DNA of 64,000 nucleotides from Vicia villosa (taxonomy: Eukaryota > Streptophyta > Magnoliopsida > Fabales > Fabaceae), in assembly GCF_029867415.1 (NCBI RefSeq), contig NW_026705227.1:596001-660000 (forward strand). Reading direction: 5' to 3'. Made by a program: the position numbers and the translations under genes. Each line of letters opens with the position of its first letter. The stretch's first letter is position 1. Shown here piece after piece: positions 22,701 to 34,400 of this stretch. Below the pieces are notes generated by a model. The model was given only the letters and a program-made list of their open reading frames with translations, ran no database searches and was not told where the DNA came from.

Positions 22701-24683
22701 TTCTTCAATGTAGTTTTTCCAGACTCAATGTTTTGTATCTTGGTTTTTGTTTCTTTGAAGATATCTAACAGAAGTTGTTCTTGTAAAGACACTTTACCAG
22801 TAGTTCCTTCCCAAGTTTCCCTAATATTTGCCAGGAAACTCCTACCTTCAAAATTGCGGCCAATTTTGTTGTAAATGGCTTTTGCAATGGTAGTTTTACC
22901 GGTTCCTCCCATACCCCACATCCCCAGGAGTAGAACTTTATTTGATTGTTGGATATCTAGCTGTTGAATTATATCTCGCACTCGTGATTCAACTCCCACT
23001 GGATTATCAGCAACAAACAGTTGTGTCTTGTCAAGCAAAAGAGTAACTTTTTCAAGAATATGATTGATAGCCTCCCTTTCATTCCTATAAGATGAACCAA
23101 AGAAAAGATGAATAAACCAAAACACACACACAATCATTCGCGCACAGACAGACATATATGTATGTGTGCGAATTGGGGTCAAAAGTATATGAAAAATTTG
23201 AGCGCAATGAATGACTTTCGAAGATGTTGTCCATAAAGCACTAAGAAGTAAATTGTACTTCAAAGTATGCTTTGAGTAACAATTCTTGCATCAATCATTA
23301 TTTTACATACTAAGCAAACATGGAATGATTCTTCCACATGAGAAAAATTATATAGAATGAGGACATCTTAATAGTGTATTTGGTTATGAGATAAAATTGA
23401 GAAGAAAAATATTGTTTCTAAAAATATAATCTTCCTAACTTTCAACTCCTAGTTACTGAAAACAAAATATTTTCTGCTAGTAACTGAATTTAAATTACCT
23501 TGAATTTGGAACTACGAAACCAGCAAGGCCAGCAGCTTGACGAAGTGCTTCTCTCCATTTAAGAGACTTTTTTTTCTTGCCCTTTGAAATTCTATCCAAA
23601 AGACTTTGAAATGTTTCTCCAAACTCACCAGTTTGGTGACGAACCTCAGATGGATCTACACCATGGAAAACTGGAAGCACCACCTGCCCTACAGTTCTGC
23701 GACACCTCATTATTTTCACCAATTCTTCCAAACACCATCTCGAATCAGCATAATTTCTTGAGAAAACAATCACAGAGATCTTAGTGTCTTCAATTGCTCG
23801 CAGTAGTGATGATGAAATGTGATTTCCTCTTTGAAGCGAATTCTCGTCCATGAAAACAGAGATTCCATCGTTTTGAAGAGAAGCATGAAGATGTGAAGTG
23901 AAAGATGCACGTGTGTCATCTCCTCGGAAACTTAAGAACACTTCATGTTCGTGGATGACTCTATTAACGTCAAACCCGTCCTCTTGAAAAGAAGTACTGA
24001 GTTCTGAAATGAGATCTTCATAGCCTCTAATGCAATCATGGAGAAGTGAAGTGAAAGATCCACGTGTGACTTCTCCTCTTAACAACACTTCAAGTTCAAG
24101 GATATCTCTATTAAAGTCAAACCGTGAAATCAGATATTCAAGTTTTTTAAGAGAACCACGGAGACGTTTTGCGGGACGTGAAGCAGAATTTCTTTTGAAA
24201 CTTGAGAGTATTTCCTGTAAAATGATTTCGCTATTGACGTCCACTTCAAGAGAAGAGGTGATTTCTGAAATGAGAGATCTAAGGTATTGAATACAATCAT
24301 GGAGATGTGAAGTGAAAGATGCATCTGTGTTTTCTTCTCTCAAACTTTTGAAGAACGTTTCCGTTTCACTGAACAATTGAAGAGAAGCTTTCAAACGTAC
24401 AATACGAGGATAACGATCGTCTTCTTTTAGAATACTTCTTAACAATGCTTTATCTTTATGCACTTTTAATTCCTTCAATATGTCGAATTTTTTGTTTTTC
24501 TTTTTATAACTCGCTATGTCGTTTAAAACTGTATAAAACAAATTATGAAATAAAAATTAAAAAAAAAGGTTTAGAAAAAAAAAAGAAAGAATAAATTAGA
24601 GGGTTCAGAATGTAACCTTTTCTTCTAATCTGTCCGTTTTTGGGTCGAAGTGGCACAATTGATCGGATCTTTGAGGAAGACAT
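19793..24683 (-). CDS. TNL1: TIR-NB-ARC-LRR immune receptor, intact
   Basis: Probable intracellular immune receptor. GT-AG exons on the minus strand: 24683-24617, 24528-23499, 23084-21980, 21893-21618, 21493-20720 and 20446-19793; phases close to 1301 residues with no internal stop. The start MSSSKIRSIVPL in exon 1 replaces a spurious ATG at 24541 inside intron 1. Residues 78-210 hold two degenerate copies of the first TIR motif; the real TIR begins near 218 (EVFLSFRGDDTRASF) and keeps the SRWCLEEL glutamate used by TIR NADases. NB-ARC is complete: P-loop GMGGTGKTT near 420-430, kinase-2 LLILDDV, RNBS-B GSGSRIIITTRD, GLPLAL, MHD near 694. LRRs span about 735-1084 and a C-JID/post-LRR domain 1085-1301. 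The C-terminus has acidic SADENES repeats. Ligand specificity cannot be read from sequence; the LRR resembles legume N-like TNLs. Confidence 0.93.
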
Positions 24684-25010
24684 AAATGATTGAATTGAAT
24701 CAGAAAATTATGAGAGTAAAGTTAAAGTCAGCTACTTTGCCGTCGGGCAAGTCTGTATGAAAAAATAGAATCTCTTACCTTAAATATGGATATTCAGTGA
24801 GTTTGGTTGAACAACAATACATCCTTTGACTTTTTGGAAAAAAATTCAGGGACTGGGTTTCTTCGCGGCAAAAGCATGTAACTTTCCCTCTCTCTCTCAC
24901 TAACAACTTTCTCTCTAAAGTCAACTTAATTTTTCTATTTCTTTTATTTTATCTTACACAAAATATGTTAGAAAAATAAGTTATCTAATATCATTGTTTG
25001 GATACACAAT
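24684..25010 (-). promoter_or_regulatory. TNL1 upstream region
   Basis: Upstream of the TNL1 start the minus strand contains a (GA)n-type tract (24887-24908 region), the W-box core in GTTGACTTTAGAGAG (complement near 24910-24925), and GTAAGAGATTC preceded by CCATATTCAAG (near 24775-24795), a plausible donor of a 5' untranslated intron. All are shared with TNL2. In TNL2 a hAT element splits the W-box from the GA tract; here it is uninterrupted. Confidence 0.45.
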
Positions 25011-26160
25011 AAAGCAAATGGTGATTATTTATTATGGAGGGGAAAATGTGAGGGTAAGAAAATTAAGAGAAAAAAAGAGAAATCTTAATTTCAAAACTTT
25101 TTATATTTGGAGTTGTACAAGGTAACATCAATTTTCTTTTCTTTTTTTTTTTTGTTTAATTTTGAAAATTAAAGTTTAAGAGAAAAAATTAGAGAAATTT
25201 TAATTTCCAAACTTTTTATATATAGTGTATGGGATGACATCAATTTTTTGTTTTTTATTTTAAATATTAATTTCAAAATTTTGGCCAAAGATTGTATCAA
25301 AATTTTCTAAGGATGTAAGGAATGTCACAAATATGCTAGTATACAACCTTAAACTTTCTTTGAAAAGTCCTATTTTAAACTTATAGCTTATAACTTATTA
25401 GCTCGTATGATAATAAAAGACATGTTTGATAACAGTCTTTTTATCATGAATTTATAACTTATTTTATTAATTTATAATTTATTTTACTGACGCTATTTTA
25501 ACTAACGTTTTAACTTATAGTTTATAGCTTATATTTTTTCCTTTTATTATTACCATTATAAATTTTAATTATTTTAAATATACATTTAATTATTAATTAA
25601 AAAAATATTTTTTATGTCATTTAAATTTATCAGTTAGTTAAACTGTTAATTTTACCAAACAATTTAATTAGTTTATCAGCTATGAATCATCAGTCATCAG
25701 CTATAAACTATAAACTATTAACCATCGGCCATAAGTTATAAATTATCAGCTAACTTATCACCCTACCGTTTATTTTACCAAACAAATACACATTTTCAAA
25801 AGATATAAAACCTTAACAAATTTCTTGCATTTACATCAAACAAACACACATTTTGGGTAAGTTTCAAGTTGTGTTTTATCATCTTTTTGAAAACGACTAT
25901 TAGGTGACTTAAATAATATTTATTCAATTTAGACTAGAACACTTCCAAGGTTCTTAGGACACTTGGGCCGCTAAAAGTTATTTTATGAATACCATTTTTA
26001 ACGAAGAAGTTTTTCTTATATCCTAAATTAATACTCATCATGGATATCCATCCATTAAACTTAAAATTTCATTACCATAAGTCGAATTTATTAACATATC
26101 GACCATTGTCATGGGGTATTCTTCTTTGAGTAGCAATATTTAGATCTCAAAAATCTATAC
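25011..26160. other. AT-rich spacer with MITE-like inverted repeat
   Basis: No gene. A direct repeat of about 80 bp occurs near 25060-25140 and 25168-25245 (both with TTTCAAAACTTTTTATAT-like sequence). At about 25370-25800 the left part (ACTTATAGCTTATAACTTATT) and the right part (ATAAGTTATAAATTATCAGC) are inverted, suggesting a degraded foldback MITE without a clear target duplication. Confidence 0.4.
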
Positions 26161-26169
26161 ATGCTTGTT

Positions 26170-26510
26170 CTGGACTGGCCCAATCACTCTTATTGGGCCA
26201 ATCCAGCCTTCGGCCCAAGGCACCCTGGACGCGCGCACGACAGCCTCCCCCGGTCCGCCCCAGGCAAACGCCAGACATAACCGAGCACGAGGGAGCCTCG
26301 TGCCCGGTAGCGGCCAGCTCATGCGTTGTCTAGATTCACGCCTTGCAAAGCGGAGCCAATTTCTTTTGGGACTATCCTATAAATAGCCCTCTAACCTCAG
26401 AGGGAAAGGTAACCTTTCTCTTACCCCCAAAATTTCTCACTTTGTTGTACCTTGTGGATCATATACTTACTTTGGCATCGGAGTGCCTTGCAGGTACAAC
26501 CATTTTTTCC
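26170..26510 (+). mobile_element. LTR remnant with TATA box
   Basis: A GC-rich block (26200-26340) is followed by CCTATAAATAGCC and then ACTTTGGCATCGGAGTGCC TTGCAGGTAC. This order (TATA box, short transcribed leader, GGCATCGGAGTG near the end) is characteristic of many plant LTR-retrotransposon LTRs. No internal region or partner LTR is visible; it is probably truncated or solo. The 73-codon open frame is an artefact of the GC-rich part. Confidence 0.5.
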
Positions 26511-26982
26511 CTCTTAACCGATCCGAATTTCAAGTCTTCTTTGTTGTTGGCCATCTGATCTGCTTGATAAAATCAATGCTATTAAAGAAACATTTTTCCT
26601 TCATTGCTAGTACTATAATGGTAATCTATTTAACATGTATGACTATCTTAATGAATTTGGACTCCAAGTAGCCTTTCAATCTTAGATTTGTTCTTCGATT
26701 TGGCTTTAGGTGCGAATCTTTGAGAGTTCTGTTTGATTGACATTTTGTCAGATTTCAAAGGTAACTTATGTTTCATTTGTTGGAGATGTGACTTCGCACT
26801 AAAGAGAAAGGTGAGTTGTGAATTTTGAAAAAACTCAAATTTGAAAAACTTTTAAGTTTAAAATTAGAGTTTAAAAATATTTTAGAAAATTTTTAGAGTT
26901 ATGCATTAGAAAATAAAATTGCAGAAGATAAAATGCATAAATATAAAAAAGTTAAGGGAAGAGAAAAGACACCAAAAGTTAT

Positions 26983-28918
26983 TGTGAGATATTGAATCGA
27001 ACTCTAGTATGGTCGAAGGGTAGCTTCTTGGTTCAACAGGTTTAAGCATAACGTCGAAGGTTGTTCACATGCTGGTGTCGAAGATGCTAAGGTTGTTAGC
27101 ATGTTAAATTAGGTTTTAGTGTTTAAACCCTAATTTTTTAAGTTAGCTTGTTTATTAAGTTGGCTTGTGTAATAGGCCTTGTGGAAAAAGCCCATTAGTT
27201 AGTATGTTAGGTTTTATTATAAATAGCATACTAGTCTCTCATCATTGCACACAGCAAATCCTAATTTAGGGTGAGAGAGGTTATTTGTTATTATTATAAA
27301 TTTGTAATCTTGTTTTCTAAGAGAAAGTAAAAGAATAGCAGTTATAACCAATTTTTGTGTTCTTCTTCTTCCTTGTTCTTTATTCATCCCTTGTTTTATA
27401 CTTTGTTATTGGCATTGAATTCACAACAAATTATGGGATTGAAAAGTTCACCAGAGTGAATGATTTCGGCCTGTGGCGCTTGAAGATGAAAGCCCTACTA
27501 GTTCAGCAGGGTTGCTTGGAAACGTTGAAGGGAGAGGCAGCCATGAATATTGCATTAACGACAGCGCAGAAGACGGCTATGATCGAGAAAGCACACAGCG
27601 CAATTCTGTTGAGGCTTGGCGATAAGGTTCTTTGATAGGTATCAAAGGAGACGACAACATCAGGGTTATGGGCGAAACTTGAAAGTTTGTACATGACTAA
27701 ATCGCTGGTAAACTGACTCTACCTGAAGCAAGCTTTGTATTCATTCAAGATGATTGAAGATAAAGTGTTGGCTGAGCAGTTGGATATGTTCAACAAGCTG
27801 ATTCTTGATCTTGAAAATATTGATGTAATGATCGATGATGAAGAAGCGCTGTTACTATTGTGCCTTTGCCTCGATCACATGCTCACTTCAAAGAAACTCT
27901 CTTGTATGGAAGGGAGTCCCTGACCTTTGAAAAAGTTCAATCAGCCCTGTATTCTAAGGATTTGAACAAACGAAAGGAGCATAAACCTTCGACTATTGAT
28001 GAAGGTTTGGCCGTTAAGGGAAAATTCTTGTGAAAGGATGGCAAGTTCGACTAGAAGAAGGGCAAAATTCAGTCGAAGTCTTATAGTGGCGAAGCATCTG
28101 GCATTCGATGCTATCATTGTAAGAAGGAGGGTCACACAAGAAAGGTGTGTCATGATCGCTTGAAAGATCATGGAGGTAAGGATAATGGCAACGCTGCCAT
28201 TGTACAAGATGATTTCGAATCATCTAATGTCCTTGTGGTTTCGAGCAGTGACTCTAGGAAGGAGTGAATTATGGATTCAGGCTGCACTTCATCAGAGAAG
28301 TAATCGAGCATGGAGAAGTCCAAGTGTTGAAGGTTTCGACTGAGGACAATGCTGCTGATATGATCACTGACATTGCCGAGTTGCAAGTTTTTCCACTGTA
28401 TGCAGTTGATAAAGCTGCATGAAGAAAGCTAGTTTGGTCCCTTGATGTTGTAGAGTTAGATCCAATGTGGAGATTTGTGAGATATTGGATCGAACTCTAG
28501 TATGGTCGAATTGTAGCTTCTTGGTTCGACAGGTTTAAGCATGAAGTCGAAGGTTGTTCACATGCTGGTGTCGAAGATGCTAGGGTTGTTAGCATGTTAA
28601 ATTAGGTTTTAGTGTTTAAACCCTTATTTGTTAAGTAAGCTTGTTTATTAAGTTGGCTTGTGTAATGGGCCTTGTGGAAAAAGTCCATTAGTTAGTATGT
28701 TAGGTTTTATTATAAATAGCATACTAGTCTCTCATCATTGCACGACGCAAATCCTAATTTAGGGTGAGAGAGATTATTTGTTATTCTTGTAAACTTGTAA
28801 TCTTGTTTTCTAAGAGAAAGTAAAAGAATAGAAGTTATAACCAATTCTTGTGTTCTTCTTCCTTGTTCTTTATTCATCCCTTGTTTTATACTTTGTTATT
28901 GGCATTGAATTCACAACA
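26983..28918 (+). mobile_element. Compact non-autonomous copia element, 5-bp TSD
   Basis: Two LTRs of 446 bp (26983-27428) and 443 bp (28476-28918), both starting TGTGAGATATTG and ending TTCACAACA, highly similar, each with ATTATAAATAGC as promoter. Flanking GTTAT duplications are exact (26978-26982 and 28919-28923). The 1047-bp interior codes for a broken Ty1/copia gag: FTRVNDFGLWRLKMKALLVQ, then a zinc knuckle of CX2CX4HX4C form (CYHCKKEGHTRKVC) near 28108-28150, and the start of protease (MDSGCTS). It jumps directly to the last residues of pol (DNAADMITDIAELQ). Integrase and reverse transcriptase are deleted, so it could move only in trans. The similar LTRs point to a recent insertion. Confidence 0.88.
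27430..28270 (+). pseudogene. Broken copia gag (interior of compact element)
   Basis: The frame is interrupted by stops near 27636, 27920 and 28033 and by frame changes. Recognisable are the gag N-terminal motif, a helical segment (LAEQLDMFNKLILDLENIDV) and the CCHC zinc knuckle. Not translated as one protein. Confidence 0.75.
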
Positions 28919-28923
28919 GTTAT

Positions 28924-30264
28924 AAAGGTTCGGTCAAAAGAGAAAAATACTTAATTTTTTCTCAATAATTATTCTTGAGAGTATTCAATAAACTTAAGAG
29001 TTTATATTAAATCTTGAACCCCTTATATAAGGAAAATGAGGTTTGTGGTTAACTTCCAACCAAACAGCAAAATGAGGAGTGAAGCAGTGAGTTTTCCTTT
29101 TAAACGAAGAATCGAAGCAGTTAGTCTTATTTTCACAAGAAACTTAGAACGATTAGTCTTCAAACTTCCAAACAAATATTTTATCACAAGTTAATCTTGA
29201 ACCTTGGAGAGCTTTTAACTCCAGACTAAACTCATGAACCAAAACTTGGTTTTATATCAGACTAACTAAGAATCTAAGAGATTTTACGACCGGGTTGATC
29301 TCGAACAGAGACAAGCTTTTATCACGGGTTGAGCTTTAACCGAAACTTGTTCATCACGATAAATATTTTTAAAAATAAATTACTAATTTAACGTAACAAA
29401 AAGATAAACAGTCGTTTTGAAACTTTAAACAACACCATGCAGTTTTCTTAATAAACATTTTAGAGAAAGAGCATGGACTTGTTATAATTCAAGCTTGTGT
29501 TTGCAAAATCAAATGTGAAAGTCATAATAACAACACCAAGTGTAAATATAGAAGAGAAATAAGTTGTTTTAGATGGAGGAGACACCAGAAACATCGATAT
29601 TTTTCTAAAATTGCAAACAAAGCCCATGCAGTGAAGTAGTGAACAAATGTAAGAAAAAAAGTAATATTACAATCTTATGATTTAGACATATTTTAAATCA
29701 TAATTCAATCCTCAAAAATTTAGGTAAAGAGCACAACAAATTTCAAAAGTTAATCGCGAAAAATCAAAAACTCGTGAATGGAGGTGAAATAAAGTTTGAT
29801 ATAAATCAGACAAATAAAATAAAAGTCAATTATAATAAGCTAAGAAATTAAGGGAAATAAAAACTTGTTTCGCCTTCATCAATGACTTTCTTTCATAAAT
29901 TTGAGTCCATTTTTAAAGTGTGAATGTAAAAAAACTATCTCAAACAAGTATATTTTTAAAACAATGTATTTTTTATTTTTAGAATTTTTGTATTATTTTT
30001 TAAAAATAATATGACCAAAAAATTATTTTTATTTTCAGAATTTTTTTCTCAATTAATTTTTTATTCTTATTATAAAAAAACTAATTTATATAATTAAATC
30101 AGTTTATAAAAAAAATGGTTTTGAGCTAATTTTAAACTGAATTTGAATTATTTAAATTAAATAGTTTAGTTCATTAATATTCGAGGTTTAGTTTTTTTTA
30201 TGATACTATACAATTTAATTCAAATATATAACTCAATTAAGTATTAATAATATTTTTGAACATC
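28924..30264. other. AT-rich spacer, no gene seen
   Basis: No open frame of note and no recognised domain. The region continues the sequence interrupted by the copia element at 26982. It may be an old repeat but I cannot classify it. Confidence 0.4.
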
Positions 30265-30355
30265 CCTCCAAACAATGACTTTAGATATATTTTTTTAACA
30301 TATTTTGTGAAAGATAAAATAAAAGAAAAAGAAAGATTAAGTTGACTTTAGAGAG

Positions 30356-31236
30356 TAGGGGTGATCAAAACCAAACCAACCCAATGGAAAACCGCAAACA
30401 AAACCAAACCGAAACCGCATTTGGTTCGGATTAGTTTGGGTCAGTTTTTACAAAACTGCACGGTTCGGTTCGGTTTGCGGTTTGTATTTTGTAAACCGAA
30501 CCAAACCGAATCAAACCGCATTATGTTACAACCTAAATTTTACTTAACTCACATCCAACCCAAACTTAAACTTATTATACATTAGCATTATGATTACGAA
30601 CAATTTTCTCATCCTTACGCATATAATTTCAGTCCCGATCTTCTAAAATCTCTAATAATATTATCGCACCTTCTTTGCCACATACATCTTCCCTCTTCTT
30701 CTATAATCTTTACTCTCTTATATTCTTTCTTTTTCACCTTCTCATTTTTATGTAAATATTCCGTATTTCAGTTTCGTTTTTATCGCATATCTTCTTCTCT
30801 AATCTCTCAACACTTTTTTTCTTTTTCACTTTCACTAATCTTTCGTCTCTTCTATTTTTTTTGTTTCGTTATAATAATTTTTATATTGTTTTATGCTATT
30901 ATTTTATGTTTCATATTCCACTTTTGTTTAATTTAATTTTTGCATATTAAATGGAAAATTGTTGTCAAAATATGACAAGTTTTGTTGTTATTTGATAGTA
31001 TATGAATGTATAAATACAAAATTATGTTATCATCTATATATGTATGTATGGCTCAATAAAATATTTGTAAAAAACCGAACCAACCAAACCAAACCGCATT
31101 AGTTTGGTTTGGTTTGGTTTGGTTCGGATTTTTTTTAAAAACCAACCGAACCAAACCAAACCGCACTATTTTTTCTCTTGCGGTTCGGATGATTATTTTC
31201 GTCAAAACGGCCCAAACCGCACCGCGAACACCCCTA
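30356..31236. mobile_element. hAT-type element in TNL2 promoter, 8-bp TSD
   Basis: TAGGGGTG at the left and CACCCCTA at the right form the TIR. TTAGAGAG is duplicated exactly at 30348-30355 and 31237-31244. Subterminal regions have many inverted copies of AACCAAACCG / CGGTTTGGTT. There is no transposase. Arm 1 near 24905-24925 shows the uninterrupted site. It separates the distal promoter (with a TTGAC W-box core) from the GA-rich proximal part. Confidence 0.88.
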
Positions 31237-31488
31237 TTAGAGAGAGAGAGAGAGAGCTGTTGGTGAGAGAGAGGGACACTTACAAGCTTTTGTCGCGAAT
31301 AAACCCAGTCCCTAAAGTTTCCTCCAAAAAGTCAAAGGATGTATTGTAGTTCAACCAAACACATTGAATATCCATATTCAAGGTAAGAGATTCCATTTTT
31401 TTCCCATAGACTTGTGCTACAGCTAGCAGCAACATCCGTTTTATTCTGCGTTGAATCTGCAGACTTTAATTTTCTGATTCAATCGTTC

Positions 31489-34400
31489 ATGTCTTCCTCA
31501 AAGCTTCGATCTATTGTGCCACTTCAACCCAAAAGCGGACAGATTAGAAGAAAAGGTTAGATTCTAAACCATAGTCACAGAATTCGCTGCCCCCTATAGA
31601 GAACCGCGAATTGGTTCGCACGTACCGGTTCGCGGTACTTTTGCAAATACACGAAAATTCGCACAGAATTCTGCAAATATGTCGTACCAGAGTACCAACC
31701 TTCATGGTAGACAGAATCGCGATCCAACACGTAGGATCGGACGATTCTGCGATCTTGCATCCCTATTCCGTGCCGGAGTATGGCCAAAATCGTTTTTTGG
31801 TGGGCACGGCCAAGATCGCCGCGCTTTCTCGTGAAATCGCTAGAATCGGCGCTTCTGAGCGCTTCTGTTCATCTTCCCCAAGAATTCGGGTCCGCGGGTC
31901 GGGTCCGCGACCCGGTTCAGAAAAAACCCTAAAAAATGAAAAACAACGCTTCGTATATTTCTTTTATTCTGAAACGCTTCCTTCTGCCAGTAATAAATAG
32001 CCCTAGCCTATTAGGTAATAATATTTCCTACTAGTTTCTCCCACACGTTAATATTTCCAACTTCCCAAATATAATCCATCATTATTGTCATTTAATTTTC
32101 CTTCCTTTACTCAATATTTCCACACGTTAAACCCCTTAAATACAGATTCTCCCTCCCCTAATTCACTCCACCTCTCTCATTACTCTTTAATCCTCTCATC
32201 AATTCTCCTTTCTCTCTCTTTAATTCTTTCATAACTACATCAAATCCTCTTCTCACAATCTCACGTTAAAACAAATAACAATTCTTTGAGAAACTTTTTT
32301 CAAACATGGCTTCAAGTTCTGGTGTTGAAACTTAGAAGTTTTTAACTGTTATTTGCTGCTGTTTTGAATGTTTTGTGTTGTTTTAAATTGTCTTGAATTA
32401 GTTTCAATGAATATTATCCTATGAAATTTCAGTTTTTTAAAGTAACTTTGTTGTTATTTGAATTTTTTTTTATATTATATGCAATATATATGAATTTTAA
32501 ATTTGGTAGGATCTTACGATCCGTGTTACGATCCCCCGATTTACGATCTTATTACCCCTACCCGATCTTGCGTAGAATCTCGAGTTTGACTACCTTGCCA
32601 ACCTTAATAAATAAATAAAATTTAAACTAATTTTAAAACTTCAAAGCCAGGGATTTGTTTCTCACTTTATATTGAAGTGAAAATTCTCTGGCCCCACTTT
32701 CAACCAGCTTCTTTAATAGCTGTATGAGACTTGCAAAATCCAACGTAGCTGCAAAGTGTATTTATAAGTAACCATAACACTAAAGCTAAGTAAAGGTTCC
32801 GATGTGGGACTTACATATATTCATATGCACAAATTTATCTCTATTAGCTTATATAATTATTCAAATAAAGTTTATATTCCACAAATAAAGTTTAGAATTG
32901 TTTTAAGACTAAATAAGTAGAGATTTTATTTTAATTAAATATTTTTTTGTTATAACGTACCGATTATTTTATTTGAACGTACCGCGAACCGAAATAACGT
33001 ACCAACTCTGTATACCCCTCACGTACCTAATTCTTTGAGAGCTGTGTACCGCGTACCCGAATGCGTACCACGTACCGGAGCGAATTGCGAACCATGTAAC
33101 TATGTTCTAAACCCTCAAACTCTTTTTTTTTTTGTTACTTTCTATACTTTTTAAAAATTTGTTTCATAATTTATAATTTATTTTCTACAGTTTTAAACGA
33201 CTTAGCGAGAGATAAAAAAAAGGACAAAAAATTCGACATATTGAAGGAATTAAAATGGGATAAAGCGCGATTAAGAAGTATTGTAACAGAAGACTATCGT
33301 TATCCGCGCGTTTTACGTTTTAAAGCTTCTCTTCAACTGTTCCGTGAAACGGAAACGTTCATCAAAAGTTTCAGAGAAGAAAACACAGATGCATCTTTCA
33401 CTTCACAATCTATTCCATACCTTAAATCTCTCATTTCAGAACTCACTTCTTCTCTTCAAGTGGACGTCAATAGAGAGATCCTTTTAGAAATAGAACCGAA
33501 ACCATTTCCCACTTTACGTCTCCGTCGTTCTCTTAAAAAACTTAAAGTATTGTTAAGAGGAGAAGTCACACGTGCATCTTTCACTTCACTTATCCGTGGT
33601 TGCATTAAAGGCTATGAATATGCCATTTCAAAATTCTATGCTTCTTTTCAAGAGGACGGGTTTGACGTTAATAGAGTGATCAACGAACATGAAGTATTCT
33701 TAAGTTTTAGAGGAGATGACACTCGTGCATCTTTCACTTCACATCTCCATGCTTCTCTTCAAAACGATGGAATCTCCGTTTTCATGGACGAGGATTCGCT
33801 TCTAAGAGGAAATCACATTTCATCATCACTACTGCGAGCAATTGAAGACACTAAGATCTCTGTGGTTGTTTTCTCAAGAAATTATGCTGAGTCGAGATGG
33901 TGTTTGGAAGAATTGGTGAAAATAATGTCGTGTCAGAGAACCGTAGGGCAGGTGGTGCTTCCAGTCTTCTATGGTGTAGATCCATCTGAGGTTCGTCACC
34001 AAACTGGTGAGTTTGGAGAAGCATTTCGAAATCTTTTGGATAGGATTTCTAAGGGCAAGAAAAAAAAGTCTCTCAAATGGAGAGAAGCACTTCGTCAAGC
34101 TGCTGCCCTCGCTGGTTTCGTAGTTCTAGATGCAAGGTAATTTAGGTTCAGTTACTAGCGGAAAATATTTTGTTTTCAGTAACTAGGAGTTGAAAGTTAG
34201 GAGCATTGTATTTTTAGAAACAATATTTTTCTTCTCAATTTATATTACAACCAAATAGAGTATTAATATGTGACATAATAAAATTGATGCTTAAACCAAT
34301 CGTTAGTTGGTCCAGTGGTGATTGGCGCTGAACTTGGTAGGTGATTGTCTATGTGTGCTTTGGTTTATTTATCATTTCTTTGGTTCATTTTCATTTATTA

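Larger units (their letters stand above)
16200..25010 (-). repeat. Inverted segmental duplication, arm 1
   Basis: Read on the minus strand, this segment is collinear with 30265-39550 on the plus strand: promoter, TNL gene with all exons and introns, TIR-exon relic and downstream flank. The inner edge is about 25010 (complement of TCCAAACAATGA matches 30268). The outer edge is near 16200 (matches about 39540). Arm-specific insertions are a solo LTR (16348-16903) and a TIR element (16978-17941). The part at about 18080-18480 is poorly matched in arm 2. Confidence 0.85.

Noticed and set aside
24510..24541. ATG at 24541 as the TNL1 start (MFYTVLND)
   Set aside because: It lies in intron 1. A small upstream exon starting MSSSK joins in frame at an ACAG acceptor, and the same exon exists in TNL2.
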